From: Aplysia californica
Taxonomy: Eukaryota > Mollusca > Gastropoda > Aplysiida > Aplysiidae
DNA: 64,000 nucleotides
Assembly (NCBI RefSeq): GCF_000002075.1
Contig: NW_004797517.1
Coordinates: 570,533-634,532 of the forward strand
Direction: 5' to 3'
The position numbers were made by a program, and so were the translations under genes. This document shows, one piece after another, positions 35,201 to 39,951 of the stretch (position 1 is its first letter; each line of letters starts with the position of its first letter). The notes under the pieces are model-generated. The model had not been told where the DNA came from and ran no database searches. It saw nothing but the letters and a program-made list of their open reading frames with translations.

Positions 35201-35989
35201 GAATTCATTATTTTTAAAAACTTGTTGGATCACTAAAATTTATCAGTGTTGATGTTTTTGTTAAGTTGTCACAACTATGTTTTCTGGTCCTGATGTGTGT
35301 GATGACACATATCCCGAGGGCCATACTTTTTTGAGTACCATATTGTACCAAACGTGAGCTAGTTTTCAATTTGAAATGATGTTCTCAGTATTTTTTAATT
35401 TTCTTTCATTGCTGTAACCAAATATGGGGTAGGTAAATATGTGAGCTGGTCTGAGGACATGCTTGACCTTGAACCGAGATATCGGCAAAAATAGTCGGTG
35501 TGGTTAATACTTGTTGATTTTTTAGTTATTATTATACATACCAGGGGATTCCTCAACCATTTTACAAAATAATTCAAGAGCTGTTTCTTGTAAAAACCAC
35601 TTCAAAACATCTTTTCTGAATTTATTTTCCATTTGCATTCAGGTATTGAAAAGCAAATGGTGTAAATTTGAACACGTTTTTCTCAGTTCTTACTTTTCCA
35701 CATTTTTTAAAGCTTCAAAATGCAATTCAGCATTTCATCTTAACATGGCCTTGTGAATATGAAATCTCCATTTTATCTTTCTTTCATTATGCTGCTTTTT
35801 TTGTCTTCTCGTTCGTCTGTGTGTCTTTTCAGTTGTTTTTTTTCTTTCACCCACCAGGAGAAGAAAGTGAGTACAGCTGTTCAACAGAGGAATCTTCATC
35901 AGTCAGAGCGAAGGAAGCTGAAGAGAGCAGCTGGAAGTTTGTTAGAGAAACCAAAGACTAAGTTTTGGATGGGGAAGAAAGTGAAATGA
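556..35989 (+). CDS. NOL10: Nucleolar protein 10 (NOL10), 17 exons, 5' partial
   Basis: NOL10 is a nucleolar WD40-repeat protein (yeast Enp2 orthologue) that acts in the small-subunit processome, in 18S rRNA maturation. Exons: 556-601, 6165-6263, 7778-7893, 10725-10861, 12082-12147, 12690-12836, 14120-14201, 17687-17836, 19662-19781, 20375-20453, 21985-22112, 23237-23335, 24720-24803, 25673-25858, 27761-27990, 32370-32469, 35858-35989. They sum to 2001 nt: 666 codons plus stop, one open frame, all introns GT-AG. Residues 1-390 of the window protein form the beta-propeller region; residues 452-513 carry the NUC153 motif (DDRFSAMFNNPDFQID); then come an acidic serine patch, a charged coiled-coil-like stretch and a basic tail. 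The product aligns with human NOL10 from about residue 23 to the C-terminus, and the expected full length of about 688 matches. The first exon (about 22 residues) lies upstream of the window. It runs tail to tail with FARSA. Confidence 0.96.
602..1054. other. Intron sequence without recognised content
   Basis: AT-rich sequence between NOL10 exon 2 and the Tc1-like element. I see no coding or repeat signal. Confidence 0.5.
1059..2403. mobile_element. Tc1/mariner-like element with very long inverted arms
   Basis: Outer tips are GTGGCGTCC and its complement GGACGCCAC, both flanked by TATA (1055-1058 and 2404-2407). The arms (about 1059-1525 and 1913-2403) are diverged inverted copies of each other, roughly three quarters identical by eye, with a loop of about 390 bp. 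The tip TAGTGGCGTCC followed by AAAAG resembles Tc1-like termini, and TA-type duplication fits that superfamily. No transposase is visible, so it is a non-autonomous or fold-back form. Family placement is inference. Confidence 0.6.
2466..4262 (+). pseudogene. Decayed LINE 3' half: reverse transcriptase plus RNase H (I/Nimb-like)
   Basis: A 5'-truncated non-LTR retrotransposon. Near 2535-2760 the RT palm reads FFINGLMKELPKGIHAALHA, with the usual YADD changed to HADK, then KLVLWCSKEFITTATYRMQL. The thumb region follows with many frame changes (KYLGIIFDKRLT near 2790). An RNase H domain starts near 3476 (IYMDKSSTDAVKRGGAGVYV, then NYRAETEAL near 3600; MLQWIPSHCSVLGNEQGDRM near 3770 in another frame). 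A cysteine-rich tail (CQCGEADQT-like, CKTHRALSQEMWP) lies near 4060-4140. The end is a GAA-repeat tail at 4236-4251. Domain order RT then RNase H points to the I superclade. Several frameshifts and stops make it dead. Confidence 0.8.
4623..4857. mobile_element. Small palindromic MITE, family F copy 1
   Basis: Left end includes GCTGACAAAATGAGTTACTT; the right end is its imperfect complement (AAGTAACTCCTTTTGTCAGC, about 4832-4852). The length and termini match a second copy at 33235-33477. No coding potential. Confidence 0.55.
4858..5000 (+). repeat. LINE 3'-end remnant
   Basis: The sequence could encode FKSFLKTHLFN-like residues, typical of the extreme C-terminus of CR1-superclade LINEs, followed by a 3' UTR ending ATATAAATGCAATCTGTTAT and an ATT-rich tail. 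Short and old; low certainty. Confidence 0.35.
5001..5645. other. Intron sequence without recognised content
   Basis: AT-rich intron. No exon, terminal repeats or microsatellite worth naming. Confidence 0.5.
5657..6060 (+). mobile_element. SINE-like retroposon, family A copy 1
   Basis: About 400 bp, flanked by near-perfect 11-bp duplications (AGGAGTAAGAG at 5646-5656 and AGGAGTGAGAG at 6061-6071), with an A-rich tail. It starts with CACCCCTGGGGCGGTGCCAC, the same start as the copies at 28393 and 51695, so the 5' end is a true element end. The 3' end carries the tail CAGTTGCGATCGCCATAAAA. I see no convincing pol III boxes in the head. Inserted about 100 bp upstream of NOL10 exon 3. Confidence 0.75.
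6165..6263 (+). CDS. NOL10: NOL10 exon 3
   Basis: Encodes IRRRLELIQDFEMPSVSNC and the following VKISPDGQFICSAG, the start of the propeller. It is flanked by a TTTCAG acceptor and a GTTGTA donor and is 99 nt long. The split glycine codon at its end is completed by exon 4. Confidence 0.95.
6264..6985. other. NOL10 intron sequence
   Basis: AT-rich intron after exon 3; no feature recognised. Confidence 0.45.
6988..7228. mobile_element. Probable short pogo-like MITE
   Basis: The left end CAGTTGAGCTGGAC and the right end CAGGTTCAACTAT form an imperfect inverted pair similar to the tips of the clear pogo-like MITEs at 13138 and 31296. Interior has AAGATGGCCACC and GGTGGACATCTT, echoing the subterminal repeats of that family. 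Diverged. Confidence 0.35.
7778..7893 (+). CDS. NOL10: NOL10 exon 4
   Basis: Encodes TYKPRFRCYDVHELCLKFER, then GLDAEVVNFQYLSEDYSK. This is among the best conserved NOL10 segments. The acceptor is TTTCAG and the donor GTTTGT. The exon ends in phase 0. Confidence 0.96.
7894..9405. other. Long AT-rich intron stretch
   Basis: Intron between exons 4 and 5. A minus-strand open frame of 93 codons at 9092-9373 has no recognisable domain. I see no terminal repeats. Possibly old repeat debris. Confidence 0.4.
9408..9590. repeat. Degenerate minisatellite
   Basis: Around seven imperfect copies of a unit of about 22-27 bp resembling GTAGAGTCAGATACCAGTGT. Copies differ by small indels and substitutions, so the array is old. 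Confidence 0.75.
9591..10724. other. Intron sequence; GC-rich patch at 10060-10135
   Basis: Mostly AT-rich. A sharp GC-rich patch at about 10060-10135 ends GAATGAGTTAA, which could be the tip of a TTAA-targeting element; I could not find a matching other end. Confidence 0.35.
10725..10861 (+). CDS. NOL10: NOL10 exon 5
   Basis: Encodes VCFLQDDRYVEFHTQFGRLF followed by RMRIPKYGRDLSYYPPSCDM and YFVGV, with a split serine codon at the end. The human counterpart contains IPKFGRDFSYHYPSCDLYFVG. Confidence 0.96.
10862..12081. other. Intron sequence without recognised content
   Basis: Between NOL10 exons 5 and 6. A short direct repeat (TCTGATATTGGAGRTTTCC, twice near 10965-11025) is the only structure seen. 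Confidence 0.45.
12082..12147 (+). CDS. NOL10: NOL10 exon 6
   Basis: Encodes SEIYRINLEKGRFMKPLETSG, cut here to the codons between two split codons. The donor is GTAAGT at 12148; an alternative donor one base pair earlier would break the frame with exon 7. Length 66 nt. Confidence 0.92.
12148..12689. other. Intron sequence without recognised content
   Basis: AT-rich intron between exons 6 and 7; nothing further recognised. Confidence 0.5.
12690..12836 (+). CDS. NOL10: NOL10 exon 7
   Basis: Encodes EFNCCEFNPTNYVFGCGSKS and then GHFECWDPRSRTRSGILDVA, the WD motif ECWDPR also present in human NOL10. The donor GTAAGT at 12837 leaves a split codon completed by exon 8. A tandem stop reading through the donor confirms the splice. 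Confidence 0.94.
13138..13952. mobile_element. pogo/Tigger-type MITE, copy 1
   Basis: Starts CAGTCGAACCTGCCCTGACG and ends with the complement CAGGTTCGACTG, flanked by TA on both sides (13136-13137 and 13953-13954). Each end carries several copies of a subterminal GACGGCCACCTNT-like repeat, as expected for transposase-binding sites. Length 815 bp. Same family as 31296-32114. No transposase; mobilised in trans by a pogo-type enzyme (inference from the TA target and tip sequence). Confidence 0.8.
14120..14201 (+). CDS. NOL10: NOL10 exon 8
   Basis: Encodes INTVPEISAMKFRSDGLTVA then LGTSTGH, matching human ISALKFNGALTMAVGTTTGQ. Acceptor TTACAG, donor GTAAGG. Ends in phase 0. Confidence 0.95.
14202..14560. 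other. Intron sequence without recognised content
   Basis: Between NOL10 exon 8 and the 3' end of the minus-strand LINE. No structure recognised. Confidence 0.45.
14565..15266 (-). pseudogene. LINE (Rex/L2-like), 3' segment
   Basis: Minus-strand C-terminal part of a LINE reverse transcriptase. Starting at the right edge: DNKLNWHVQTSLLHKKVNES, then LFFLRKLKYFKVDKT. Near 14813-15004 comes HPLFPQIKTSVRSKRARLLI and RYRMSFLPSSIKIL, the typical C-terminal end of CR1/L2/Rex-type LINEs. The 3' UTR contains a (CA)n run and ends GACAATAAAGATGTATCTCA near 14575. Stops are present. It continues in 16702-17345; the two parts were split by the DNA transposon at 15267-16701. Confidence 0.75.
14634..14700. 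repeat. (CA)n-rich microsatellite
   Basis: Alternating ACAC and CACG tract inside the 3' UTR of the LINE. Confidence 0.8.
15267..16701. mobile_element. Non-autonomous DNA transposon E1, inserted in a LINE
   Basis: Terminal inverted repeat CATGGGTCTCAA (15267-15278) against TTGAGACCCATG (16690-16701), flanked by ATTGTA on both sides (15261-15266, 16702-16707). The split LINE reads GVTI before and DNKLNW after, which independently fixes both edges. The left subterminal region has repeated TCCGCTA (about five times, both orientations). About 1.1 kb of the interior matches element E2 at 29228-30968, and a 250-bp block also matches the elements at 36304 and 49879. No transposase. The superfamily is uncertain: hAT-like tips, but a 6-bp duplication. 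Confidence 0.8.
16702..17345 (-). pseudogene. LINE (Rex/L2-like), reverse-transcriptase segment
   Basis: Minus-strand RT palm with several frame changes: SSAFNTI-like start, a THTGAPQGCVL-like turn seen as RGPTRTFF, then IKFADDSTIIGL seen in pieces near 16930, NETAYWNFV near 16880, TKELVDFRKKETVPAA near 16780, and a YLGVTI-like end at the insertion point. It joins on to 14565-15266. The part near 17310-17345 contains ATGAATAAAGATTGTCATTG, which looks like the 3' end of another copy of such a LINE or SINE. Confidence 0.7.
17479..17531. repeat. (CT)n microsatellite
   Basis: About 26 perfect CT units upstream of NOL10 exon 9. Confidence 0.97.
17687..17836 (+). CDS. NOL10: NOL10 exon 9
   Basis: Encodes VLLYDLRAMKPFLVKDHNYE and LPIKSIDFQDGQDLVLSMDT and KILKMWNRNN, one full blade of the propeller. 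Its acceptor follows a normal pyrimidine tract; a (CT)n microsatellite lies about 160 bp upstream. Confidence 0.97.
17985..18080. repeat. Possible pogo-like MITE end
   Basis: TACAGTTGAACCTGTCCAAG followed by an inverted copy of AAGATGG within 60 bases resembles the left end of the pogo-like MITEs. A G-run follows. No right end found. Confidence 0.3.
18100..19661. other. NOL10 intron 9, no firm feature
   Basis: Contains an open plus frame at 18495-18700 with an acidic stretch (DADSDDKDF) of the kind seen at piggyBac transposase N-termini, but no termini support this. The long open frame running into exon 10 at 19076-19684 is chance extension through intron. Confidence 0.35.
19662..19781 (+). 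CDS. NOL10: NOL10 exon 10
   Basis: Encodes GKHLTAIEPGVNLNQLCTYP, then DSGLLFLANEAPKILTYFIP. Human NOL10 has DLNDVCLYPNSGMLLTANET here. Acceptor CTCTCAG, donor GTAAGA, length 120 nt in phase 0. Confidence 0.96.
20168..20348. repeat. (CT)n, (GT)n and (GA)n compound repeat in an inverted arrangement
   Basis: The 19-bp arm GGGAGTCAATGATAACTCT (20168-20186) is repeated in inverse at 20305-20323, and the CT run on the left is complementary to the GA run on the right. The whole can fold into a hairpin of about 70 bp stem. It lies about 50 bp before NOL10 exon 11. Confidence 0.9.
20375..20453 (+). CDS. NOL10: NOL10 exon 11
   Basis: Encodes SIGPAPRWCSSLDGMTEELE and EKEENT, matching human LGPAPRWCSFLDNLTEELEE. 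The acceptor is only about 50 bp downstream of a microsatellite hairpin at 20168-20323, which could affect splicing. Confidence 0.96.
20696..21411 (+). mobile_element. Internally deleted piggyBac-like element
   Basis: Flanked by TTAA on both sides (20692-20695, 21412-21415) with tips CTCTTTTTATCC and its complement GGATAAAAAGAG. Subterminal direct repeats CCGGGCTAYGAGTATWCTCG occur twice at the left. From 20906 it could encode MSRKRTFTTDEVLFEVALGC, then an acidic stretch DESDSEISAVNSVVDDKKQD after two stops: the typical N-terminus of piggyBac-type transposases. The DDD catalytic part is absent. Length 716 bp. Confidence 0.82.
21417..21660 (+). mobile_element. tRNA-derived SINE (degenerate)
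   Basis: The head TTGGTTGAGTGGTTAGGGCT fits a pol III A box and GTGAGCTCAATTCTC about 60 bases later fits a B box. The body to about 21660 is unassigned and a T-rich stretch follows. It lies just outside the piggyBac right TTAA. Confidence 0.5.
21985..22112 (+). CDS. NOL10: NOL10 exon 12
   Basis: Encodes YDDYKFVTRTELEELGLGHL and IGTNLLRAVMHGFFIDIRLY, then HK. It is very close to the human protein (MHGFFMDIRLYHK). Acceptor TTTCAG, donor GTAAGC. Confidence 0.97.
22113..22770. other. Intron sequence
   Basis: Intron 12; a C-run at 22630-22642 and a T-run at 22662-22671. Nothing else recognised. Confidence 0.45.
22775..22885 (-). mobile_element. Possible tRNA-derived SINE head
   Basis: On the minus strand GATGGCCAAATGGACAGCG resembles an A box and GGGATCGAATCGCAATCCC a B box. 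Body and tail cannot be followed. Confidence 0.4.
23237..23335 (+). CDS. NOL10: NOL10 exon 13
   Basis: Encodes AKSIADPFAFDKYRKSKVRE then KIEEERTSRVKLK. It is the basic segment after the propeller, matching human NPFAYEEYRKDKIRQKIEE. 99 nt, phase 0 at both ends. Confidence 0.95.
23345..23887 (-). mobile_element. Possible piggyBac-like fragment
   Basis: On the minus strand the tip reads CCCTTTTAGAGCCATACTGG right after TTAA (23888-23891), with short repeats of CCATACTGGC behind it. About 345 bp inward an ATG (23541-23543) opens MAALTVDDVLDETERDDESR, an acidic start like piggyBac transposases. The other end is not found, so it is probably truncated. Confidence 0.45.
24720..24803 (+). CDS. NOL10: NOL10 exon 14
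   Basis: Encodes KLPNVNRELAQKLMEEDEAQ and KANPRKRE; human has KLPKVNKELALKLIEEEEEK. Acceptor CCCCAG, donor GTAAGA, 84 nt in phase 0. Confidence 0.95.
24844..25325 (-). mobile_element. tRNA-derived SINE with shared 3' tail
   Basis: The minus-strand head GGCTCTCGTGGCCTAGTGGT plus TAAAG gives a clear A box, and GGTTCGAATCC (25260-25270) a clear B box; this is a tRNA-like promoter. The element runs about 480 bp to a 3' tail with TGCGCTCATATGACCTCACA and GCGAGCGCCGTAAAAC, the same tail as family A. A 27-base C run sits immediately before its 5' end. Confidence 0.8.
25325..25352. repeat. Poly-C run
   Basis: A run of about 27 C residues at the 5' edge of the tRNA-derived SINE. Length may be unreliable in the assembly. 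Confidence 0.9.
25673..25858 (+). CDS. NOL10: NOL10 exon 15 (NUC153 motif)
   Basis: Encodes the NUC153 segment: KDDRFSAMFNNPDFQIDPES, then EEYRLINPVMSKLDKARKKR and NEKDALRKQFKEVE. NUC153 is a short motif shared by nucleolar proteins. 186 nt, phase 0 at both ends. Confidence 0.97.
25859..26510. other. Intron sequence without recognised content
   Basis: Intron 15, AT-rich, no structure seen. Confidence 0.45.
26514..27309. mobile_element. Possible pogo-like element
   Basis: The right end GGCAGGTTCCGACTGT preceded by ACAGGTGGCTGTCAGG resembles the pogo-like MITE tips; a plausible left end TACAGTCAAAATTGTACAAG starts at 26513. The inside has G runs and GT-rich sequence. The pairing is tentative. 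Confidence 0.3.
27761..27990 (+). CDS. NOL10: NOL10 exon 16 (acidic and charged region)
   Basis: Encodes the acidic patch RPSDDEDSSSDDERTWTEEV followed by a glutamine, lysine and glutamate rich coiled-coil-like stretch and FEIKDGEELG. Human NOL10 has SSDDEKGWVEEVRKQRR and YEIKAGEEF. The donor GTGAGT leaves two bases for a split lysine codon. Confidence 0.95.
27991..28379. other. Intron sequence without recognised content
   Basis: Start of intron 16 before the SINE-like copy. Nothing recognised. Confidence 0.45.
28393..28790 (+). mobile_element. SINE-like retroposon, family A copy 2
   Basis: Flanked by perfect 13-bp duplications TAATCTGGTGACA (28380-28392 and 28791-28803). Begins near CCCCCCGAGGCAGTGCCACT, ends CAGTTGCGAGCGCCGTAAAA and an A-rich tail. 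About 398 bp. Same ends as the copies at 5657 and 46226-51695, which shows target-primed insertion of a full-length unit. Confidence 0.88.
28804..29220. other. Intron sequence without recognised content
   Basis: AT-rich; separates the family A copy from element E2. Confidence 0.45.
29228..30968. mobile_element. Non-autonomous DNA transposon E2 (hAT-like tips)
   Basis: The tips CAGGGTTC and GAACCCTG are flanked by TTTAGG (29222-29227 and 30969-30974; seven bases GTTTAGG if the shared G is counted). Both ends carry many copies of CTCCTTGAA and its complement, at 29250-29325 and 30898-30945. The interior from about 29343 to 30560 is homologous to E1. Length 1741 bp. No transposase reading frame. 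The tip CAGGGTTC is common in hAT elements. Confidence 0.82.
30975..31293. other. Intron sequence without recognised content
   Basis: Short unique-looking stretch between two transposons. Confidence 0.45.
31296..32114. mobile_element. pogo/Tigger-type MITE, copy 2
   Basis: Starts CAGTCAAACCTGCCCTGACG and ends CACAGGTTTGACTG, flanked by TA (31294-31295, 32115-32116). 819 bp and similar along its whole length to 13138-13952. Subterminal ACGGCCACCTGT repeats occur at both ends. An asparagine-coding CAA-rich patch lies near 31940-31970. Confidence 0.85.
32370..32469 (+). CDS. NOL10: NOL10 exon 17
   Basis: Encodes KSLADRLRIAEEDGVTRAEG and SLGNREMTFSLKK; human has KTLEDRLKIEAKNGTLSVSD and KQLTFTLKR. 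Acceptor TTAAG, donor GTGAGT. A pogo-like MITE ends about 255 bp upstream and another starts about 143 bp downstream. Confidence 0.94.
32613..33205. mobile_element. pogo/Tigger-type MITE, related family
   Basis: Starts CAGTCGAACCTGCCTTAACG and ends ACACAAGTTCTACTG, flanked by TA. Subterminal repeats are CTTAACGGAAACCTGT-like rather than GGCCACC, so it is a sister family with a changed repeat. 593 bp, without a reading frame of note. It starts about 143 bp after NOL10 exon 17. Confidence 0.75.
33235..33477. mobile_element. Small palindromic MITE, family F copy 2
   Basis: Terminal inverted repeat of about 27 bp beginning TGTGAGGCGTGCTGACAAAA. 243 bp in all. Better preserved than the copy at 4623. 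A target duplication is not certain. Confidence 0.7.
33478..34628. other. Intron sequence without recognised content
   Basis: Intron 17. AT-rich; partial internal similarity (GGGCTATTGATTTTCT-like motifs) but no clear repeat. Confidence 0.4.
34630..34965 (-). mobile_element. tRNA-like SINE with ATT-repeat tail
   Basis: Minus-strand head GGGGCTCCAGTGGCTAAGTG resembles an A box; ACGGGGATCAGAT may be the B box. The body has TGTCCTTGAGCAAGACACGA and GGGCGCTGCACAGTGGTGAC, and the 3' end has TGATGCGAATAAAAGTG followed by an ATT-rich tail. The pattern fits a tRNA SINE with a LINE-derived tail. Confidence 0.55.
34966..35857. other. Intron sequence without recognised content
   Basis: Between the SINE and the last NOL10 exon. 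A tandem pair ATTGGCTGAAACCATGGAA-like at 35040-35090 is the only repeat seen. Confidence 0.45.
35858..35989 (+). CDS. NOL10: NOL10 last exon with stop codon
   Basis: Encodes EKKVSTAVQQRNLHQSERRK, then LKRAAGSLLEKPKTKFWMGK and KVK, with TGA at 35987-35989. It is the basic C-terminal tail, matching human QERKRLRRSAGHL. The preceding pyrimidine tract is strong and ends in CACCAG. Confidence 0.95.
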   Translation, partial: EKKVSTAVQQRNLHQSERRKLKRAAGSLLEKPKTKFWMGKKVK

Positions 35990-36255
35990 GCAGAGTCTGT
36001 GGAAGAAAAAAATTGTATGTGCGAGTCACAGTGAGGAGTTAGATTGTCGTGAGTTGTATATAGATTGTGTGTGTGTGTGTTATGGAAAAGTACTGAGGAT
36101 GCTCGTTTGTTGGAATGTAGGGTGAAACTGAATGTGGTTTGCTTGGTTACTGTTAAGTGTAAAAAAGTACAAATTCCTCATAATGAATATCTTTAAAGTG
36201 CCCTGTGTGACAAGAAAAGAGGTTAACCAGAAATTAAAGGTGAAGAGCTCTGCAT
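35990..36255 (+). other. NOL10: Probable NOL10 3' UTR
   Basis: Sequence directly after the stop contains a short GT repeat and ends near a candidate poly(A) signal ATTAAA at 36233-36238. The hAT-like element at 36304 begins just beyond. A later AATAAA at 39433 would imply a much longer UTR spanning that element. The end point is inference. Confidence 0.4.
36233..36238 (+). terminator. Candidate poly(A) signal for NOL10
   Basis: ATTAAA about 245 bases after the NOL10 stop codon, followed within 25 bases by a T-rich and GT-containing stretch. No transcript evidence is available. Confidence 0.35.
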
Positions 36256-36303
36256 TTGTTTTCTCTTGTATTGAGCATTAAATCCTTCACTGTAGTGATA
36301 TAT

Positions 36304-37957
36304 CTGGCCCTACAGGAAATCGGGGTCCTGCGGCTGCAATTGTGGCTGCGTTTTTCGTCGAGTTCCGCAATAAACCCACAATTTTTTGCAATTTTCGCAA
36401 TTTCTTGCAATTTTTGGCAAAAATACACCATCGCTTTAATTTTAACAGAATTTTTAATACGAAATGGTGCGAGCACAGAGCCAATAGGCCTACGTAAATC
36501 ATGGTATCGCCCCAGCTCAAGCCTACTGAGCGTATTCTAAAAGCTATAACAGGAAATTCAGGCCGGAATGCATCATGTACAACACGAACTGAGACATAGG
36601 CTAGGCCGAGAAGGTGGCCTTCTCTGGGCTAGGCTTTTATCTAATGTGTGTAAGCATGCGCGTGTGATAAGAAAGTAGGTGGGTGCAGGTGTGAAGTGTA
36701 CCTGAGTGTGTGTGCGTGTGAGTGCACGCGCGTAAATATTGTTCGTACATGATGCATGTGTCTACAAACATGGTAACCGGGCACCTAGTCTCAGTATCTG
36801 CGTACACGGTAACCCACCCGAATGAAAATTAACCAATATAATTTGTCCTGTGCTGTCACTTGTTGAAATAAAAAAAAAGAAAGTTATACAAGCGCCTTGT
36901 CGGGCTCGCGATCGTTACCGGTCAGTGAACCTGTGCTCTCACATCACATTGTGAGTACCGGTTGGGGTCACCAAAGTTCATTCAAAGTCTGTGCGCTACG
37001 AAGTATAGGGCTCCGGAATGGGAGAACTATTGATTTTTTTTTTTTTAATGTACAGTCAGGGGAGGGCTGGAGTTGAAGGCAACACAGGAAGACAAAAACT
37101 GAACTTGGAATTCTGAACTGCCCAGTTACCGTGTACGTGACACTGAGACTACGTGCCTGGTTGCCGGTTACCGTGTACGTAGACACTGAGGCTATGTGTC
37201 CGCGTACCGTGTACGTAAACACCCCGATGTAAAACGTCTTAAGCTGCGTTCACACGGGAGTGGGTGCTTTTGAAATGGTCTTGATTTACATAAGTACATG
37301 TATTACTATTGTTTATAAATGGGGGGAAAAAATAGCTGTATATTACGATTCGACTTAGTGTTAAAACAATACCAACCGGTTTTAAAACAGAAAATATCTG
37401 AAATAGATCTAAATACAGATTACCGGTGTATCGAAGGTTTCAAGAGGAAAATAGAACAGGATCTGATTTGATTGGAGCATAAGCTTATTTTGTATTTAGA
37501 GGTTGTTTCGAAAATCTCTCGTCAATTTTTCTGTTTTTTATAGACTAAACCTCATACTTCTAGATTTTTGCATGAACCAAGTACCCGGTACGTACTAAAT
37601 TTGGTCATATTTTATGCCTTCATTTAAAAGTTATTACGAAAACCGATGGTTCCGTTATTTTGTGTCATGCGTTATCATATTATATTTGGTCGATAACTTT
37701 ATTGTTAACGTACTCGTGTGTTGTTACTAGTAAATGTTGTTAATAACATTTGATGAATTTGTATTGTGGGTCATGATTTTTTAAAAGGCTGAGCTGCTTT
37801 TATGCTACGGGTACTCAAACTTGTCATGTTTTTTAAAGTAAAAATGTTAAGCCCGTAGTAATGCGCCTAGGATGGGAAGGTTGCAATTTTTTGCAATTTT
37901 TAAGCGGTTTACCTTGCAATTTTTCTATTTCAAAAATGCAGTTTTCCGTGGGGCCAG
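36304..37957 (+). mobile_element. Non-autonomous hAT-like element E3, copy a
   Basis: Left tip CTGGCCCTACAGGAAA, right tip the complement (TTTTCCGTGGGGCCAG), flanked by ATATAT. Both ends are full of TTGCAATTTT-type subterminal repeats (36340-36420 and 37880-37930). The interior includes a block at about 36840-37110 shared with E1 and E2, and tandem copies of TTACCGTGTACGTAGACACT near 37125-37215. It matches 49879-51402 over its length in the opposite orientation. 1654 bp. No transposase. Confidence 0.82.
37125..37215. repeat. About 42-bp tandem unit inside E3a
   Basis: Two and a half copies of a unit with ACCGTGTACGTAGACACTGA; an inverted copy lies at 36770-36812. The same units recur in E3b near 50625-50725 and 51045-51070. 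Confidence 0.75.
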
Positions 37958-39945
37958 ATATATGCTGCCTTCCTTGTCCTACTAGAACTTGTCCATTCAG
38001 CTGGGTAGTGCCAAGCTTGATCTATTTCTATATTTTACTTACCTTTGGAAGAAACTTCTTCCAAGTAGGCCCTATGATGCAAACAAGGTTATTATTACAG
38101 TAACTTAGTCTCTGCCTAAACCCATGCCATGTAAGGGCACACTCCACTCAAACGTAGGCTATTGTTATATGACAGTTTCTTAAAAACTATATAATTTACA
38201 CTTACAAATGCACGGTCACTTCCTCTAAGCGCTCACTTTGATGCATGAAACACGCTGACAGGTAAACCTTGACGAAGGGAAATTTTGGCTACAACTTACA
38301 CAGCTTGCATAAGACAATAAAACAAGTCCAGACATGCGGATATTTGATGAGATTGCCCCTCATGCAGAACAGAGAGTGATGTATAGCATTTTCACACCCA
38401 GCGGTCCTCGGACACATGGGTCAAGGATTGGGTGAGCGATATGTTTGGGAAGGATGTCTGAAATGTCTTATGATTGGTCACTCGAAATGCTTCTTTGAGA
38501 GAAGGTTTCTCACTGGTGTTTGGGTGACTGTAATGTTTAGTAAGGCCTGTGAATATGATGTGCAACACATGTGAATGCTGTAGAGCACAAGTTAGGCCTA
38601 TAGGATTAAAGAGCTTAAAACATACTTGTTCATTGAATCATCAGAGAAAAGTGTCTCTCTCAGAGTGTCTGATGTTATCCATGCATTTATTGTGTTGCAA
38701 TAGATGATTGACAGGCATTTTGGAGTTGTCACTCTGAAAGCCGCTTGACTGAATGCTTTTCCCTATGGCTATCATTATCACCAACAGCTTCCTCTTATCT
38801 GTTTCCGACATGTTAGTCAGGGCATATAACGTGACCTCAGTGCTTTCTTGTCTTATCTCTATTTTTTTAAACAATGAAAACGTGAGATCTGCTTTAGCTC
38901 ACTCTTTGTTATGAACTGTTTTCACTGTTATTAATAATGGAGATACGACAAAAAAGCACTGGGGTCGCGATAAGTAGAATGGGTCGGTCTTTTTGCTCTT
39001 TTCCACCACTAATTCAACGCCTTCTGTAGCCTCAACCCCGATCTGGGTATTCTTTATAAAACAGTCATGTTTTGGCATCTTTTCGGCAAAAATGACCCCA
39101 CTCCCCCCCGTCAAGGGAGGTACTCCTACAGAATACCAAAGAAATGAGATGGCAACCCCCCCCCCCCCCCATTGAACAGGTTCACATAATCTCATGCTAT
39201 GTGTAAATGCACCCTTAGGAGCACGGTGCGTTTAGGCTGAGACTACTGTATAAGAAAATCTTCAAATCTTCATATATATATAGAATCAGAATTTCAATTT
39301 GGCCCTGATTGTGTTCACCCATTGTGTGTTAGGAAAAGTATGTCTTTGGTTACAGTTTCATTATATGGCCATTGTATTTTGACTTGCAAATGTTTGTTTT
39401 TATCCGTACATTCTCAACTTTCATGATGGGAATAACAATAAAGGACTAATTTTCTGCAATATGAGACTTCTGCTTGCATGTTATTTTAGTGAATGTTTAT
39501 TGTTGTGCTGACATTTTTTAATTGGAGCTTTACAAGCTTTGTAAATTGTATTATCCTACATTTTGCTGTTCAAGCTCCAATGCCTTTTCTTACCTGCAAC
39601 TTTTCTCTGCCTACACTCTCTATACAACTCTCCAATAATGCTTAACGATCACGTTGGGATGTCAGCAATGAGGCCAGGAGAGAGAGAGGGGGGGGGGGAG
39701 GGCAGACGAACAAAGAGAACAAATTAGTGAACGAGAGAGAACCCATTGGCTGCTTGCATTGAAATTGCAGCTGGCTACAACAAACTTTATTGCGTGACAA
39801 TAAAACTGCAGTTAATAGGGTCAAAGCTTTGTACTAGGTACGGTACACTTTCAATTTGGCCGGGGGAGATTTGAAAGGAAATAAAAAACAGCCAAACTTG
39901 GCCTCCAGCCAGCTGCCAATTGTATGACTGGTTTGTTATTATTAT
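37958..39945. other. Intergenic sequence between NOL10 and the Tigger relic
   Basis: No gene recognised. Contains a C run at 39159-39170, a G run at 39690-39699 and an AATAAA at 39433 on the plus strand. Weak open frames here show no known domain. Confidence 0.45.
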
Positions 39946-39951
39946 TACTGT

